A stretch of 64,000 nt of DNA from positions 186,001 through 250,000 of the forward strand of contig JAEVLN010000032.1 of the NCBI GenBank assembly GCA_018350325.1, read 5' to 3'. Shown one piece after another: positions 13,573-25,295 of this stretch. The translations under genes were made by a program, and so were the position numbers. The notes under the pieces are model-generated. The model made no database searches, was not told where the DNA came from, and saw only the letters and a list, made by a program, of their open reading frames with translations. The DNA is from Globodera rostochiensis (lineage: Eukaryota; Nematoda; Chromadorea; Rhabditida; Heteroderidae). The number at the start of each line of letters is the position of its first letter. The first letter of the stretch is position 1.

Positions 13573-13759
13573 GTATCAACTAGAGAACGGAAACTCTGAC
13601 CAAACAAATATTTGTACAAAATTTTTTGGGTTTTGGTTTTTTTTGGGTTGAGCCCCAATTTGACCAAACAAACAAAAACAAAAATTTTTAGGTCCAATTT
13701 TTTGTACAAATATTTGGGTTTTTTGTACAATTATTTGTTTGGTGTACTCTAGTATCAAC
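13573..13759 (+). mobile_element. 171-bp hAT MITE with perfect 8-bp target duplication
   Basis: The element runs from 13581 to 13751 and starts TAGAGAACGG and ends GTGTACTCTA, so its ends are inverted TAGAG repeats. GTATCAAC occurs immediately on both sides (13573-13580 and 13752-13759), a perfect 8-bp target-site duplication as hAT transposases make. The interior consists of tttgggttttgg and ttttgtacaaa motifs, the same subterminal motifs as the 17.7 and 53.1 kb elements, so this is a minimal internally deleted derivative of that family. It has no coding capacity. Confidence 0.93.
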
Positions 13760-14335
13760 TAATGTTTAATTATTTTTTGTTAAAATTTTTTGTGTAAATT
13801 AAAAATGTATTTATAAATAATGTTAATTTGTCAACTTAGTTTTAGAGAGTTATTCATGTTTTTATTATTCCAAACCAATTATGACTCATTGTTTTTCTGC
13901 CGATTATAATTTTTTCAAAATGTTATTTAAAATAGCTTAATTTAGAACCAAACTCATGATTTTTTGATCGGCGTTGTATATTTAAATTTATATTTTAATC
14001 AACATGTATAATTTTAAGAAAATTAAAAATACAATTTTAGGTATTTGTGTGTGCATTTTAAATAGCATTTCATTATCTATTTTTTGCTGAAATATAAAAA
14101 TGAGAAAAAAAATTGTGTTTTAACTTTTGCCTGTCAAAATAATTGATTATTTCATTTTATAAAATTAATGCTTTGCTTTTAGTTTAGTTTAATTATTGAT
14201 TTAATTGTTGGATGTGCTTTAACTTTGCAGATTAAACCCCGAAATTTGAGAAAATTATTTATTCATTTTTTAATATTTGGTGTAAGACAATTTAAATGTT
14301 TTGCGTACATTGAACACACCGGGAATTTCCTGCAC

Positions 14336-14357
14336 GGTCGGGATCCCGGTCCCGACC
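14336..14357. other. GGTCGGGA/TCCCGACC hairpin
   Basis: GGTCGGGA (14336-14343) is complementary to TCCCGACC (14350-14357) across a 6-nt loop. The GC-rich patch begins at about 14328 with accgggaatttcc. Similar GGTCCCG-type palindromes occur at 53455-53523 inside a hAT copy and, less perfectly, at about 38835-38910. Confidence 0.6.
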
Positions 14358-15672
14358 ATATCTATTTCAAACACCCAAAAATTAAAAATTGATTGAGTTG
14401 TTGGTTGCATTTATGATACAACTAAAAAATCTTTAAAATTAAAATCCGTGTGATAAGTTGAAAACCATTCTTTAAATAAACTGACTTAAATTGATTAATC
14501 AAAATTTTTTTTAGAAAATAATAATTGTGGTATTAATTTTGACGTGCTGAGTTGTGCCTCTATAACTCGGTGGTTGAAGTTGCTTGTATAGGATCTTTTG
14601 TTCTTTGTTTACTATATATTTTTTTAAATGTAAAAATTGATTTTGAGACTAAAATTATGCCCGCCAAATAATGCATATTTTAACTCCATATTTTAAAATT
14701 TTTTGACTAAATTGCTTTATTTGAAATTGTTATCACAAAAAAAAATTTGGCTACATACACCCCTAATTTTGGACTTTTTAGGTCATATTTCCGGGTTTTT
14801 AAGCTCATAATGTCATACATATTTTGAGCTTTTTAGGACAGAAAAATTCCATCCCAATATATAATTCTTACTTTACCAAAATGATATCTGACATTACGGA
14901 AGAATTAAAAAAATAAATGAATTAATCACAAAAATACTGTGGTTTTGTAAAAACATGTTCCCGGTTTTTGATTGTCTAGAAAATACATTGATGTTTTTAA
15001 TGTTTTTGTTTGTAATTTCTTAATAACTTAATAATGCCATTTTTAAACGCTTTTTTTTTTAAGTATTTTGAAATTTAGTCGTTGAAAGCTCTATTTTGTT
15101 CATTTTTGTACGAAAGAATCAATGTTTTTACATTATTTTAGAAACATAATTTTTTGAAGAAATACTGTAGAAATTTATTTTAATAATTGCTGCAATTTAC
15201 TATAACTTTATTATTTGCGTTTATTATGTTATTTATTTATGCGATAATATGCTTTATATTATTTATATAACGGGATACTATGTATATTTATCCGACTATT
15301 TTGCCTTGCTGTAGCTAATACATTGATGTCTATTTCCGATCGATCATCTTTATTAATTATTTAAAATTAAAGGTACACTCTTGGTTTTTTAAGTAATTTA
15401 ATTTAATTATACTAAATGATAAAATTTTATTTTTTTTATTAATAAATTCGGCAGGCTTTCTTTGAGGCGCTCCTTTCCCTTCTTTTTTAAATAATGCGTT
15501 CCTTGATCTTGCCGAAAGATCTTGCCATAGCTTTAACTTATAATCAAATTTGTGACTTTGGCTTTATTTTGGTTGGTTGTACGAAAATTGTTTATGCTAT
15601 GTTTAATTTTGGAGTTTTTTTTAAACATTTTTAAATTTCGATAATATTTATAAAAAAATTCATGTTTTCGAG

Positions 15673-15732
15673 CATGTCTAACGTTGCGTAGTTGGGTTCG
15701 TCCCTTGGATCGTTTGCGATTTAAGTTTCTAC
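15673..15732 (+). CDS. Candidate 60-nt internal exon
   Basis: The donor ctac/gtaagttt at 15733 is close to consensus. A usable acceptor, tgttttcgag, ends at 15672. The 60 nt are GC-rich and open in a frame reading CLTLRSWVRPLDRLRFKFL. The next GC-rich island with splice signals on the same strand is 16378-16465, but I could not establish a common phase. No homology is recognised. Confidence 0.3.
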
Positions 15733-15911
15733 GTAAGTTTTGATATTAATGTTATCTGCGACATAATTTTGTTTATTGTAAATAAAAAACACATTTAATA
15801 AAAATAATAAACAAAGCTATTAATCAGATTTACTAATTATTAATGCAAATAAAATTTAAACAACAATAGTTTTTTTTAAACAAAATGTTCAATAACAAAA
15901 AAAGCAAGCAC

Positions 15912-15952
15912 TTGCGCCATTCTTATCAACTTGTAATGGCGGGATCCGTTGA
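15912..15952 (-). CDS. Candidate 41-nt exon on the minus strand
   Basis: It lies in a small A-rich patch. On the - strand the acceptor cttctcgctcatttcag is excellent. The open continuation reads NGSRHYKLIRMAQVL and has a weak donor caa/gtgctt. The + strand of this patch shows nothing comparable. Confidence 0.25.
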
Positions 15953-16377
15953 CTGAAATGAGCGAGAAGTATCCTTGAGATTTAAAAACACTATAATTAT
16001 TAATTAAACCAGAAAAATTTTAAAAAATATTAAAATGATTTATTAATTTGATAATCCGACTATTATAAAACTTTTTAAAGAAGGATCAACAGCCGTGAAT
16101 AACGAGCAACCACAGTTTTTTTTTTGTTTTTAATTTTTTTATTTCATCAATTTAAAGTTTAGAAGATTAAAGCTTTTATTTATAAATTTCTATTCTATAT
16201 GTGAATTTCAAAAATAAAGTCATTTTTTAAAGCGCCGATTAGAAAATTTTTACAAAATCGGTAATTTTTATTAAGAAAATTAAATAACAGAAAGATCTGC
16301 TGATTTAATTTATTTTTGCCTAATTAAAAATATTTTATTTAGTATTTGAATTTAAAAAATTATTGTTTTATCACGAG

Positions 16378-16465
16378 CGGCCACAGCGCGAGGGAAATAT
16401 CACCTCTTGCATTCCTTTCGTTTGCATGTTTAATTCCATTTGACTCTTTAGCTCGGCAAGTGCAG
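16378..16465 (+). CDS. Candidate 88-nt internal exon with a hydrophobic segment
   Basis: The acceptor ttgttttatcacgag ends at 16377 and the donor is tgcag/gtattg at 16466. The frame is open throughout, reading GHSAREISPLAFLSFACLIP and continuing to LARQVQ at the donor. A second frame is also open. The sequence stands out from its surroundings by GC content. No family is recognised. Confidence 0.3.
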
Positions 16466-17697
16466 GTATTGTTACAGAGTTTGTACGTTTAGTTCCGTAT
16501 AATATTTTATAGTATAGTAACTTAGGAAATACGGTAAAAATGGATACCATTCAAAACATGCATAATAAACAAAAAAATTAAAAGCTTTATACAAATTTAT
16601 GAAAAATTTATTTTTTAAATTTATTCTGATTAAAACATCACATAAATCAGTGGTAAATTTGTTTTGGTTTTTTATTTGTTCATTGATTCCACAGTTCATA
16701 TAGAACAAGTGCTAACAATATGTTTGTACAAATTAATATATAAAATTTATAAACACATCGACTTTTTTCTGAATCTTCAAGAAAGTTATCTAAATAAATT
16801 TGATGAAATATTAAATTATAATTTCTTAAAGAATTTCATCATGTCACTGAAAACTTCTTTCATGCTTTGCACACTTTAATTGTTTTTTTTACTTTTTAAT
16901 AATACATTCTTTGTTATTATATTACTTTTTATAAATTCTAGCAACATTTGTATTGGGTGTGAAATGCATTTTTTGTTTTAACAACATTAAACGCCGATTT
17001 CTTTCAAATTCTATTTTTAATGCAAGAAGCGTTGCTAAATCTCTGAATGTCGCAAATCATGCTCAAATTCTTTTAATTGATCAGTGATTTATTACAAAAA
17101 CCTTATTTGTTTGTGTTAATAAATATTTTTTAAAAAGGATGCCTTTGGGCGTTATTTAGGAATTTGATTGGGTTTATTTACTTCAATTTTGAAGCGTTAT
17201 CAATACAGTATTTACTAGTAATTCGGCATTATATTGAGTGATTGGTTAATTACAATTGTTTATTTTTATACAATAAATTTATTTAACTGCAACCTTTAAT
17301 ACAAAGTTTTTATTATTTTCTAATACAAAGTTTTTATTTTTTTTTTTAGAAAATACGAATAATATATTAACAGTTTATACTCGTTAATATTTTGTTTCTT
17401 AATTTAATATTTAGATAATTAATTCTATTAAAGAACGAATTTTTTTTGACTATTGTGGAGAAACTACAAAGATGAATTCCAACGATAAAAACGTCGTAAT
17501 CATAGCGTTCAGCTTTATACATAATAATTAATCTTTATTTTTCAAATATATCTTGAAATATCAAATTAACACAATTTAACTGAATGCTTACAAATAATTC
17601 TCTTATTTTGGAGTAATATATAAGTGTATTAGCTCAAACTTTCTGAGTTTTTTTTTGATTATGGTTTATTTATTAATACTGTTTTTTTTGTTTAGGT

Positions 17698-18980
17698 ATA
17701 CATAGTAGAGTCCGGACCCAAAACCCAAAACCAAAAAATTTTTGGGTTATTTTGTACAAAAAATTGGACCAAAAGTTTTTTGGTTTTGGGTTTTGGGTCA
17801 ACTTGGGGTAAAACCCAAAAAAAACCAAAACCCAAAATAAACCCAAAAGTTTTTTGGTTTTGTTTGTTTGGTCCAAGCCCATTTTTGTACAAAATTTTTG
17901 GTCGTCTTCCAGCTATTTTTGTACAAAACTTTTGGGTGTCTTCCAGTTTTATATATTCAAAATTAGCAAACACACCTAAACACCACAATTTAAAAATGAA
18001 ATTCTAACCAGAGCATCCTCAACAGAGCGAATCATAAATTTTTGAATGTTATTTTTTTAAGAGCTCAATTGTTCGGACAACCAATATTTTGTATAAGACT
18101 CGAATTTAATTTTAATTTATACTTTAGGCAAGTTTTGAAGTGACATGACTTCGAATGTTTGGAAAATTGGACTCTATAAAAAGTTGGAAGGAGGTCAAGA
18201 AGCTGAATGCATATTATGCAAAGACAAAAATGAGAAAAAAACCACAATTTCAACCAAAAATTGGGCATCAAGTGGCCTGTTGTTTCATCTGAAGACCAAA
18301 CATAAGGGCACCAAATTTTCAAACAAAAATGATACAAGGACTAAAAACTCGATTTCGGAATCTAATCGACAAAAAGTGCATAATTTTGTTATTATGCGAA
18401 AAAATTATCTTTTTAGAGAGATAGCAGTTGGTCAATTTCTTGATCCGCGACTGAAGGACCGCCAAACCGAGTTCCCTGATTTTTTCAGGCAAAAAGTCTT
18501 TTCCTATTATGAGTCAGGCTGCACGCCGATTCCTTTCGCCCCCGTGCACCAGCGTCTTGAGCGAACAAATATTTTCTTCGGCTCGCGATCTTTTTCATTA
18601 CCGTCGTATGCGGACAGGTCCCAAAAAAGCGGAAAAGATTCTTTTTCTTCAACGTGCACTTCCAATTATCAATTATAAATATTAATATTATTCGTGGCTT
18701 TTGTGATGACTGGTCAAAAAACGCAATGAATAAATTTTATTTAAAAAATCGTAAATTTAGCCTTTTTGTTATGTTTTATTAAAAAACTTTTGGGTTTTGT
18801 ACAAAATTTTGGGTTTAGCCAACCCAAAAAAAACCAAAACCCAAAATAAACCCAAAAGTTTTGACCAAATTTTGTTTGGTCCTAATTGGAGCACAACCCA
18901 AAAGAAACCAAAACCCAAAACAAACCCAAAAGTTTTGACCAAATTTTGTTGGGTCCAACTTTCCGGTCTCTAATACATAG
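17698..18980 (+). mobile_element. 1,267-bp hAT transposon with perfect 8-bp target duplication
   Basis: The element spans 17706-18972. It begins TAGAGTCCGGACCC and ends, read inward, TAGAGACCGGAAAGTTGGACC. ATACATAG flanks it on both sides (17698-17705 and 18973-18980). The first and last 180-190 bp are made of alternating ttttgggttttgg and ccaaaacccaaaa motifs plus ttttgtacaaaa, typical subterminal repeats for transposase binding. These ends are nearly identical to those of the 53.1 kb copy. The interior carries a deleted, frame-shifted transposase on the + strand. The intact target duplication suggests recent insertion. Confidence 0.95.
18145..18685 (+). pseudogene. hAT transposase remnant: BED zinc finger joined to C-terminal part, frameshifted
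   Basis: The ATG frame at 18145-18678 (177 codons) opens with a BED-type zinc finger: C22 and C25 in ECILC, H48 in LLFHLK and H53 in TKH, preceded by W6. The catalytic RNase H-like core is absent. The frame passes directly to GQFLDPRLKDRQTEFPDFF, which resembles the LDPR-K motif near the end of hAT transposases. After about residue 120 the frame is wrong. The frame starting at 18509 and ending with TAA at 18683-18685 reads ARRFLSPPCTSVLSEQIFSS and then RRMRTGPKKAEKILFLQ, the classic hAT dimerisation domain. So there is a large internal deletion plus a frameshift near 18.51 kb, and the protein cannot be an active transposase. A role as a truncated DNA-binding protein is conceivable but unsupported. 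Confidence 0.85.
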
Positions 18981-19978
18981 TATAGGATATCAGTAGGTAA
19001 TAACGGTTAATTTAATTTTGGCAATTTTATCAAATCACACAATAAATGAATGTATATCGTGTATTACCGTTTCATGCCAAAAATTAAATTTAGATATTAA
19101 TGGTTTAGTTATTAAAATGATTATTTTGGAGTTTTAATCTCTTCTAGTTAAATTTTTATTATTTTTATGGTTGCTAATTAAAAGTAACAGCAGGGAAAAA
19201 TAGCATTATCATCGTCATCCATTAAAGCTTAATTTGTTTTTTTAAACTTATTTAAAATTAAAAGAAGTAGCCAATTCCGTTATCCGCGGCACAGTATTCT
19301 CGGCCTCGGCTATGTTGCGCCAAAGTGACTAGCTTCAAGCAGCATTATTTATTTATTTATTTTACACTTTTTAAAATTTCACTTTGGCTCTGCAATCCTA
19401 AAAATTGGGGAATTTTTAATTTCTAATGATTCAAACCTATTAAATTGCAAATATATAAGAAAGTTGAAGTGTATTAAAAATATATTGACGCATACAATAA
19501 CAAAATATTTCAGCAAATTTTGTAAACGAAAAACCCTTAAATTAACCTCAATGATTACATCTTAAATCTATAAAGAATATTTATTCAAATAATGTACACT
19601 TGCTTTCTGTTTTAGCCTTAATTGGTTCAATAAAGGCTGGTATTTGACGATAATTCATTTATTTTTTATATTTGATTTTAATTTTAATTATGGTTTATAT
19701 GGCTATCGATACGTGATGAATGTGGTCTCATCGTTTAAATTGCTAAAAAAAATTCTGCTATTTCAAAATTCTAAGCACTGGTAATTATGTTTAACTTCGA
19801 TTTTGCGCGGTGGCCTGCTTTTTCAGACTTATAATTAAAATTTGTCGCGTTTATTAAATTAAAATTTAAACGAGTTGCATTATAATTAATTTTATATCAT
19901 GTATATATTTTTTACCAGTTCAAATTATCAAAATTTTTTATTGTATATTTAAATTTAATACAATTTATAATCATAAAT

Positions 19979-20152
19979 ATGCATCAATACACAAATCGAG
20001 GCATCAATTCATTACACGTAATTGTTTTCGATGATAACGTCGATGACGACGATAATGATACAGTAAAAGTTCCGATCCCGTATCCTATTCGCGAGGTTGA
20101 GAGGGGGTTTGCATTAAAACACAAAAAATATTTATATTGGGTTCAACTTTAG
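19979..20152 (+). CDS. Small ATG frame with an acidic stretch, unknown
   Basis: A 57-codon ATG frame. Its middle reads VIVFDDNVDDDDNDTVKVPI and is GC-rich relative to the flanks. A possible donor gag/gttgag lies at about 20096, so this could be a first exon. Acidic runs can also come from a simple gatgac-type repeat, and I recognise no family. Confidence 0.2.
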   Translation: MHQYTNRGINSLHVIVFDDNVDDDDNDTVKVPIPYPIREVERGFALKHKKYLYWVQL

Positions 20153-21414
20153 CATTTTATTAATTTTACGCCGACGTAAAAATATTTAATGAAATTTCTT
20201 TTTGATGACCTAATTATTAAATCAATTTAAATAAAATATTAATTTTAAAATTCACGCAACATTTTGAATTTAAAGATATTTTAGCACCAATTTTAAAAAA
20301 TAAACAAATTTTGTCATGTTAATATTATATTTAACAAATTAATTTATTTTTTACCATATCTGGGTTGAATTTAATAGTAACAACAAATGTTTAATCCTTT
20401 TACTTTATATAAAATTGATTTTTGTTTAAAGTTTTTGCATTGTTTTTTATTTTTGAGGTTATCATAACTTTATTTTCTTTTTATTTACGTTACATTGTAA
20501 CAATGCTTAATCTTCCGCTATATTCATGCTCACGAAACTTTTTTTGTGTCAAGTTTGCCAGTTGCCATTTGGAACAATCGGCGGAATTTAGTAGTTTGTT
20601 AGCAAATTTCGTTTTCTACTTTCATTTTTTAAAGTTTTTATAATTGAGCCTTATTTTTCAATGCCATTGTCAGACCCTGTTTATTTTTGTTATTTGCGAA
20701 TCTTTTAAGCAAAATATTTATTAGTTATAATGTCATTTAGTTTGATTTTCTTTGTAGTAGTTAACGAGCATAATGCGTTTTATTTAATTATTGTTTGTTG
20801 ACACTGCATAAAATGGTTAATGTTATTAATGATGTTTGAACGTAAAAGGATCGTACAAAAAATATTCAATGAAATATTTTTTATAAAAGTATAATATATA
20901 AATAACCTGCGAGTTCGTATGGTTGGAAAAATCAAATCAAATTTTATAAAACAAAATGAATCATTTTATCTAATAGCACGGTTATTTGCTTTAAAAAATA
21001 GCGATATTGTAAAAAAATGGACAATCTTTAAGAAAATAAAAATGCATCCTAAAAATACTCTATTTAAATTAATAAAACATTTTTAATTTTCAATTTGAAA
21101 ATATTTAGTCAGCGCAACGCACAAATTACCATACAACTACAGACCTGTAAGAACAAATAATAGTTTGTGTTAAATAAATTATAAAATTATAAAAAAAGTT
21201 ATCTAATGTTGGAATGATAGTAGTTTTTGAACAAAACTCAATGATATGATTTATTTAAACAATTAAATTTGGTTAAAGTTAACATTGATAAAAAATCAGT
21301 GCACATATGATTAATAGGATATGTTAAAATTAATTTGATACTATTGCATCTAAGGCAGAAATTAATTCATTTATCAAATCGTACGGCTCGTACAACATGG
21401 AAAAAAGTTTAACC

Positions 21415-21561
21415 TCAAAACACGAAATTATTAGCCAGTTCAATACTACAAAAATTTTTACAGATTCTTACACATCTGTCATCGGAACCTGTGCTTTTAG
21501 TCGGAAGAAGATGCTTAAAATAAAATTTGTTAGAAAATGCTTGGTCGGCTTCCTTGTTCAA
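21415..21561 (-). CDS. Candidate exon on the minus strand, cysteine-containing
   Basis: This is a 48-codon stop-bounded frame in an island with normal-looking codon variety, including KHLLPTKSTGSDDRCVRICK. Inside it, tttctaacaaattttattttaag is an acceptor-like stretch and agatgt/gtaagaa is a good donor. The true exon could therefore be only the 42 nt reading HLLPTKSTGSDDRC. It lies on the strand predicted by the A-rich block. No homology is recognised. Confidence 0.3.
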   Translation of the reverse strand: MNKEADQAFSNKFYFKHLLPTKSTGSDDRCVRICKNFCSIELANNFVF

Positions 21562-21780
21562 TTATACATTAAGTGAAATGCGGCATTAAATTTGTAAAAA
21601 CGTAAAAATTGTAAGTTCTAATAATACTGACAAAATAGTGCAAATAGCTGCAACATTATTGTGTTTGAATAATTCATAAAAATATTAAAAAAAGTTTATT
21701 GTACTAATGTAACATATTAATAAAGCAAATAATATGAAATTCATTCTAATTTTAAAAAATATTTAAGACTTTATTATTAC

Positions 21781-21833
21781 TTTTAGCAATTTGTTTATAA
21801 GAATATTGATAAAATTGATTATTAAAAAAATAT
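21781..21833 (+). repeat. Short dispersed A/T-rich repeat, copy A
   Basis: It shares ttgtttataagaatattga and the following aaaattgattattaaaaaa with 39484-39533 in the same orientation, with a few differences. Low complexity makes this only moderately convincing. Confidence 0.45.
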
Positions 21834-22677
21834 AAATTTACATATAAATATATAAAAATAAATTACATCTATTCAATCCAACCATAGTTAATGAACAATT
21901 TTCAAAAAATAATATTCAAAAGATTTGTAAATAACTTCTATTGACTGGTTGGTTAGGCTTTGTTTATTATTTCAATTTTGATTTTAAAAACTAATAAAGG
22001 ATCCTATTAATTTAATATAATACTGAATTATTGGCTTAAACAAAAAAGATAACTAAAACATATAAAATAGAAACACGAACAAGTAAAAATGCTGTTTATT
22101 GTTTATATCCGACCCAATTACCTTTAAAATAAGATAATTATTTTAGATTAGATGTTATTGTCTGACAAATTTAAAATAAGTTATATATCTGTCATTTTGA
22201 CCCTCTAAATATTATAAGCATAAACAAAAATTATTATTTATTAATCTATTGAACAAGTTGAATCTGTAAAATGTGTAAAAAAGATCAAATTAAAGTGAAT
22301 GTGCAAATATTACCAAAGATTAACGACAGTAGCAACCACCTATTATAAAATCATTAATAAAATTATTGTTAAAATAAATAAATAAATCGAAAATTAAAAA
22401 GTTTCCAAAAGAGACAAAATCGATAGCAAATTTCAATGAACATTAGTTATGGGAATGTCGCCTTCAGATATCTGGGTTTTGCCAAAAAAATCTTTAAAAT
22501 TAACAAAAAATATTAATGCTTATTAAGTAATATCACGAAAATCAATTGGAAATCAAAATTTCAAATATACAAAGAATATGCATCTGATAAAATTACAAAT
22601 TCCTAATCATAAACATCATATCCCTACAAGACAAAATTTTAAAGTCAAAATATAAAGCCCAAAAAATAAATAAATTA

Positions 22678-23240
22678 TTGGGGTGATCGGAAAGTTCTGT
22701 CTGTTTGGGACTCAATTTTTCTTTTACAATCTAATATTAGCGGTAAATTAAGTTTTGGATAGTGATAACATAGACGGGAGAAGCTTCAGGCAAAATTTGA
22801 GGTTAGAAAATTTTTTGCTCAACCAAAATTCTTTAATTTTTGCAGACTTGATAAGCAATGTTTAAGCTTCCAAAAAGCATAAACTGGGCTTGGTCAGTCT
22901 CAAAGCCCCCAAGATAGGAGCCCCCGGGCCGCAGCTAATCTTCGACGTTCTGCTCCGCCCACTCGAAATTTGGCAAACCAACGCTGCGTTGTCCGAAGAT
23001 TCACAACATCATCGCCTAACGACGCACACACATTTCGGGTCGCCTCGCTCGCTCCATGGCCCAATCGAAATTCGTGGAACAAGAGGGATCGGATTTGGGA
23101 TTTGGAATGTTCCATTGAAAATTTTTTCAAAAATTAATTTGAGGGGAAAAGGACGGAAAATGGCTCTTAACGAATGCAGTAGAGTCTGCTCTTTCATATA
23201 GGCCAGAAATCGATCGGCTGCCCTTTGAGGCTGGCGGTGC
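22678..23240 (-). mobile_element. Truncated mariner-type element
   Basis: The left end, TTGGGGTGATCGGAAAGTTC, follows a TA dinucleotide. Together with the continuing tgtctgtttgggactc it has the form of a mariner terminal repeat. Reading on the - strand, the element contains the N-terminal transposase fragment described below. It then continues directly into non-coding sequence shared with the 40.9 and 57.1 kb copies (tatcttggggg, ctgaccaagcccagtttatg, gctttttggaagcttaaaca). I cannot find the other terminal repeat, so the right edge is approximate. Confidence 0.75.
22900..23130 (-). pseudogene. Mariner transposase N-terminal helix-turn-helix fragment
   Basis: A 76-codon ATG frame on the - strand. 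Residues about 9-60 contain IRSLLFHEFRLGHGASEATR and TTQRWFAKFRVGG, which match the first DNA-binding helix-turn-helix of mariner transposases (HTH_48/SETMAR type) in order and spacing. The rest of the protein, including the DD-D catalytic domain, is missing. After the HTH the reading frame runs into the shared non-coding core and stops. It is non-functional as a transposase. Confidence 0.8.
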
Positions 23241-24842
23241 AAAAAATGATTATTTGTTTTGTAAAAATTTTTAAATTTTATTTCAAATAATAATTTTTTA
23301 TGTAATTTGTCATTAGAACATTTAAACTTGCATTATCACTAATATTTTAGTCTCAAAAATAACTGTGGTCCATCTTTTTTGATAAATTTTTGATCGGCAG
23401 TTTTTTTTTAATTTTAAGATATTTGGTTTATCCAATTATATTTATTAATAATTAGAATTTAGCCGCTCCATTTCGAGTATTAATTGCAATACAATTTTGA
23501 ATAATAAAGTTTCTTGAATAAATAATTTTATTATGTTTGAGATTTTTAGATTTTAATGCAAATTTATTAACATGGCACAGACAATTAAATAAAATATTTT
23601 ATATGGGTTTATTCCAATTATAATTATTATGCGATAATTTAGCTGGTTATAGTGAATTTTATTTTATCTTCCTCCTTTTTTTTATTTAAATAAAAATATT
23701 TTCCGTTTTGGTAATCGAAAAAAGCACATTTTTGCATTAAGAAATTGTAAAAAGAGATTATAAAAAATTGATTTCTCTTAAAATATTCCTCGGCGGGCAA
23801 GCTCATTCTTCGGCCTTACTTGCTCTTTAGGCTTCTTTCTTTGCGTTTTTATGCGTCACAAGCTACACCTTTTAAGTTATTCTACTAATCTACAATTGCC
23901 TCCTTGACTCTTTTTTCCATTTGCGTTTTCAATGCCATTTTCATATACAATTTTGTTTTATCAACTATTTTTAATCTCATTTTATTTGTCACACATTATA
24001 TTTATAAGTAATATCATTTTTATGTTAACATTTTTTTCCCATTTAACCATTTTGTAATTATTGTTATTTTTATTTCTTGGCATGACTATTAATTATTTCA
24101 GTTCTGACAAAATACATATAACGCAGCGTTTTTTTAAAAATAATAATAATCCGACAAAAAAATATATATATTTAAAAAAAAGAAGTTAATATTTAAATTT
24201 TTTGTTCTATTATTATTATATTTATTTAAACCTTTTTATGTTCTATCATTCTTTTTATATTTCTCTGAAAACAAAATTTTGTTAAATCCATTGCTAAATA
24301 GTCAGCATTGGCGGTTCAATTTTTAAAAAATTAAATAATATCTTTCCTTTTTTTCTAATGCAATAAAAAATGTTTGAACCTTATTTATTTTTATTTTTGT
24401 GTAATTTATTATCTGTATTTGTTGATTCTTCTTTTGAATATTATTAATATTTTGTTTAATTAAGATTTAATTTATTTCTTTGTTATTTTTCTTCACAAAT
24501 AAATTTAATTAGATTTTTTTGTAATATTGATTTGTTTTAAACAATTGCTTGTTAAAAACTTAATATTATATAACTAGTTTGCTAACAAATTTTATATAAT
24601 TGAGGGACAATATATTTGTAGCTGTGTTTAATTTAAATTATCCATGCCTTTTCCCGTTTTTGACCAACTCACAACGCCTGAACTGCAGCCTTCTGTTTAA
24701 AATTATTTCTATCATCACCGATACTTGTTTATTTACCTTCTTGTTTTGCGATGTATAATTTTTCTTAAATGAAAATATAATCTATTAGTAACTGTGAAAC
24801 ACTTTTTTTTAATGACATTTTTTTACGTATACTCAAATTCAG

Positions 24843-25010
24843 TTATTTAATTTGGCTGGGAGCTTGCAATGAAGCCGACGCAATTGTACGAAAGGTGCAA
24901 AATGTTTTCTTAAATATAATTTATTTTTTTCTATTACTTTATTTTTTATTCAGGGCTCTCAGTTAATGCGTCCAATCAGAATTACAGTCAAACAAAAGGT
25001 CCTGAATTGA
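24843..25010 (+). CDS. Candidate pair of exons joined by a 59-bp intron
   Basis: Exon 24843-24894 follows the acceptor actcaaattcag and ends at gaaag/gtgcaa. A 59-bp T-rich intron ends with tttttattcag at 24953, and a second exon begins at 24954. Splicing gives a continuous frame reading YLIWLGACNEADAIVRK and then GSQLMRPIRITVKQKVLN before a TGA at 25008. The short A/T-rich intron is of a size common in nematodes. A different, longer frame of the second exon (from 24956) is also open, so the reading is uncertain. No homology is recognised. Confidence 0.3.
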
Positions 25011-25295
25011 TTGATCGACAATCGAAAGAAAATGTAAACTCCTCAAAATATGTTGAAACACTTTGGTGTCTCAATGAAAACGACGAAATTTTTTTAAATC
25101 TCTTTATTAAAATGATTTAAAGAAATTTTCATGATTTATTTGTAACGTATGAAATTTTGATTGGGCGCAAAAACTTCGATTGTGCGCATAAACTGAAACA
25201 GAGCTTTATTTAGTACTTATAAGGAGCAACATATTTAAATTTTATATTAATTTTTAGGTTTGATCTTTAATGTGCCTCTTTAAATATTTAGGTAA

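Larger units (their letters stand above)
12950..20850. other. T-rich block with two hAT insertions
   Basis: This block is mostly T-rich on the + strand with a short A-rich patch at about 15.78-16.30 kb. It contains the MITE at 13.58 kb, the larger hAT copy at 17.71 kb and several exon-like islands. Two further open islands lack convincing splice sites: 14543-14671 (+, 42 codons with a hydrophobic stretch) and 19271-19426 (+, 51 codons after aagaagtag). Everything else appears to be simple A/T-rich sequence. Confidence 0.5.
20860..22677. other. A-rich block, no clear gene
   Basis: The + strand becomes A-rich. The only GC-richer island is at about 21.41-21.56 kb, listed separately on the - strand. 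A 50-bp motif (ttgtttataagaatattga and flanks, 21781-21833) recurs at 39484-39533. Otherwise I see only A/T-rich sequence. Confidence 0.5.

Noticed and set aside
17673..18007. Frames of 69, 98 and 75 codons at the left end of the 17.7 kb hAT copy.
   Set aside because: They are translations of the tttgggttttgg subterminal repeats; similar frames occur at 53027-53239 and 53642-53878.
22890..23242. 103-codon + frame and 77-codon - frame.
   Set aside because: Shadows of the mariner helix-turn-helix fragment in other frames.
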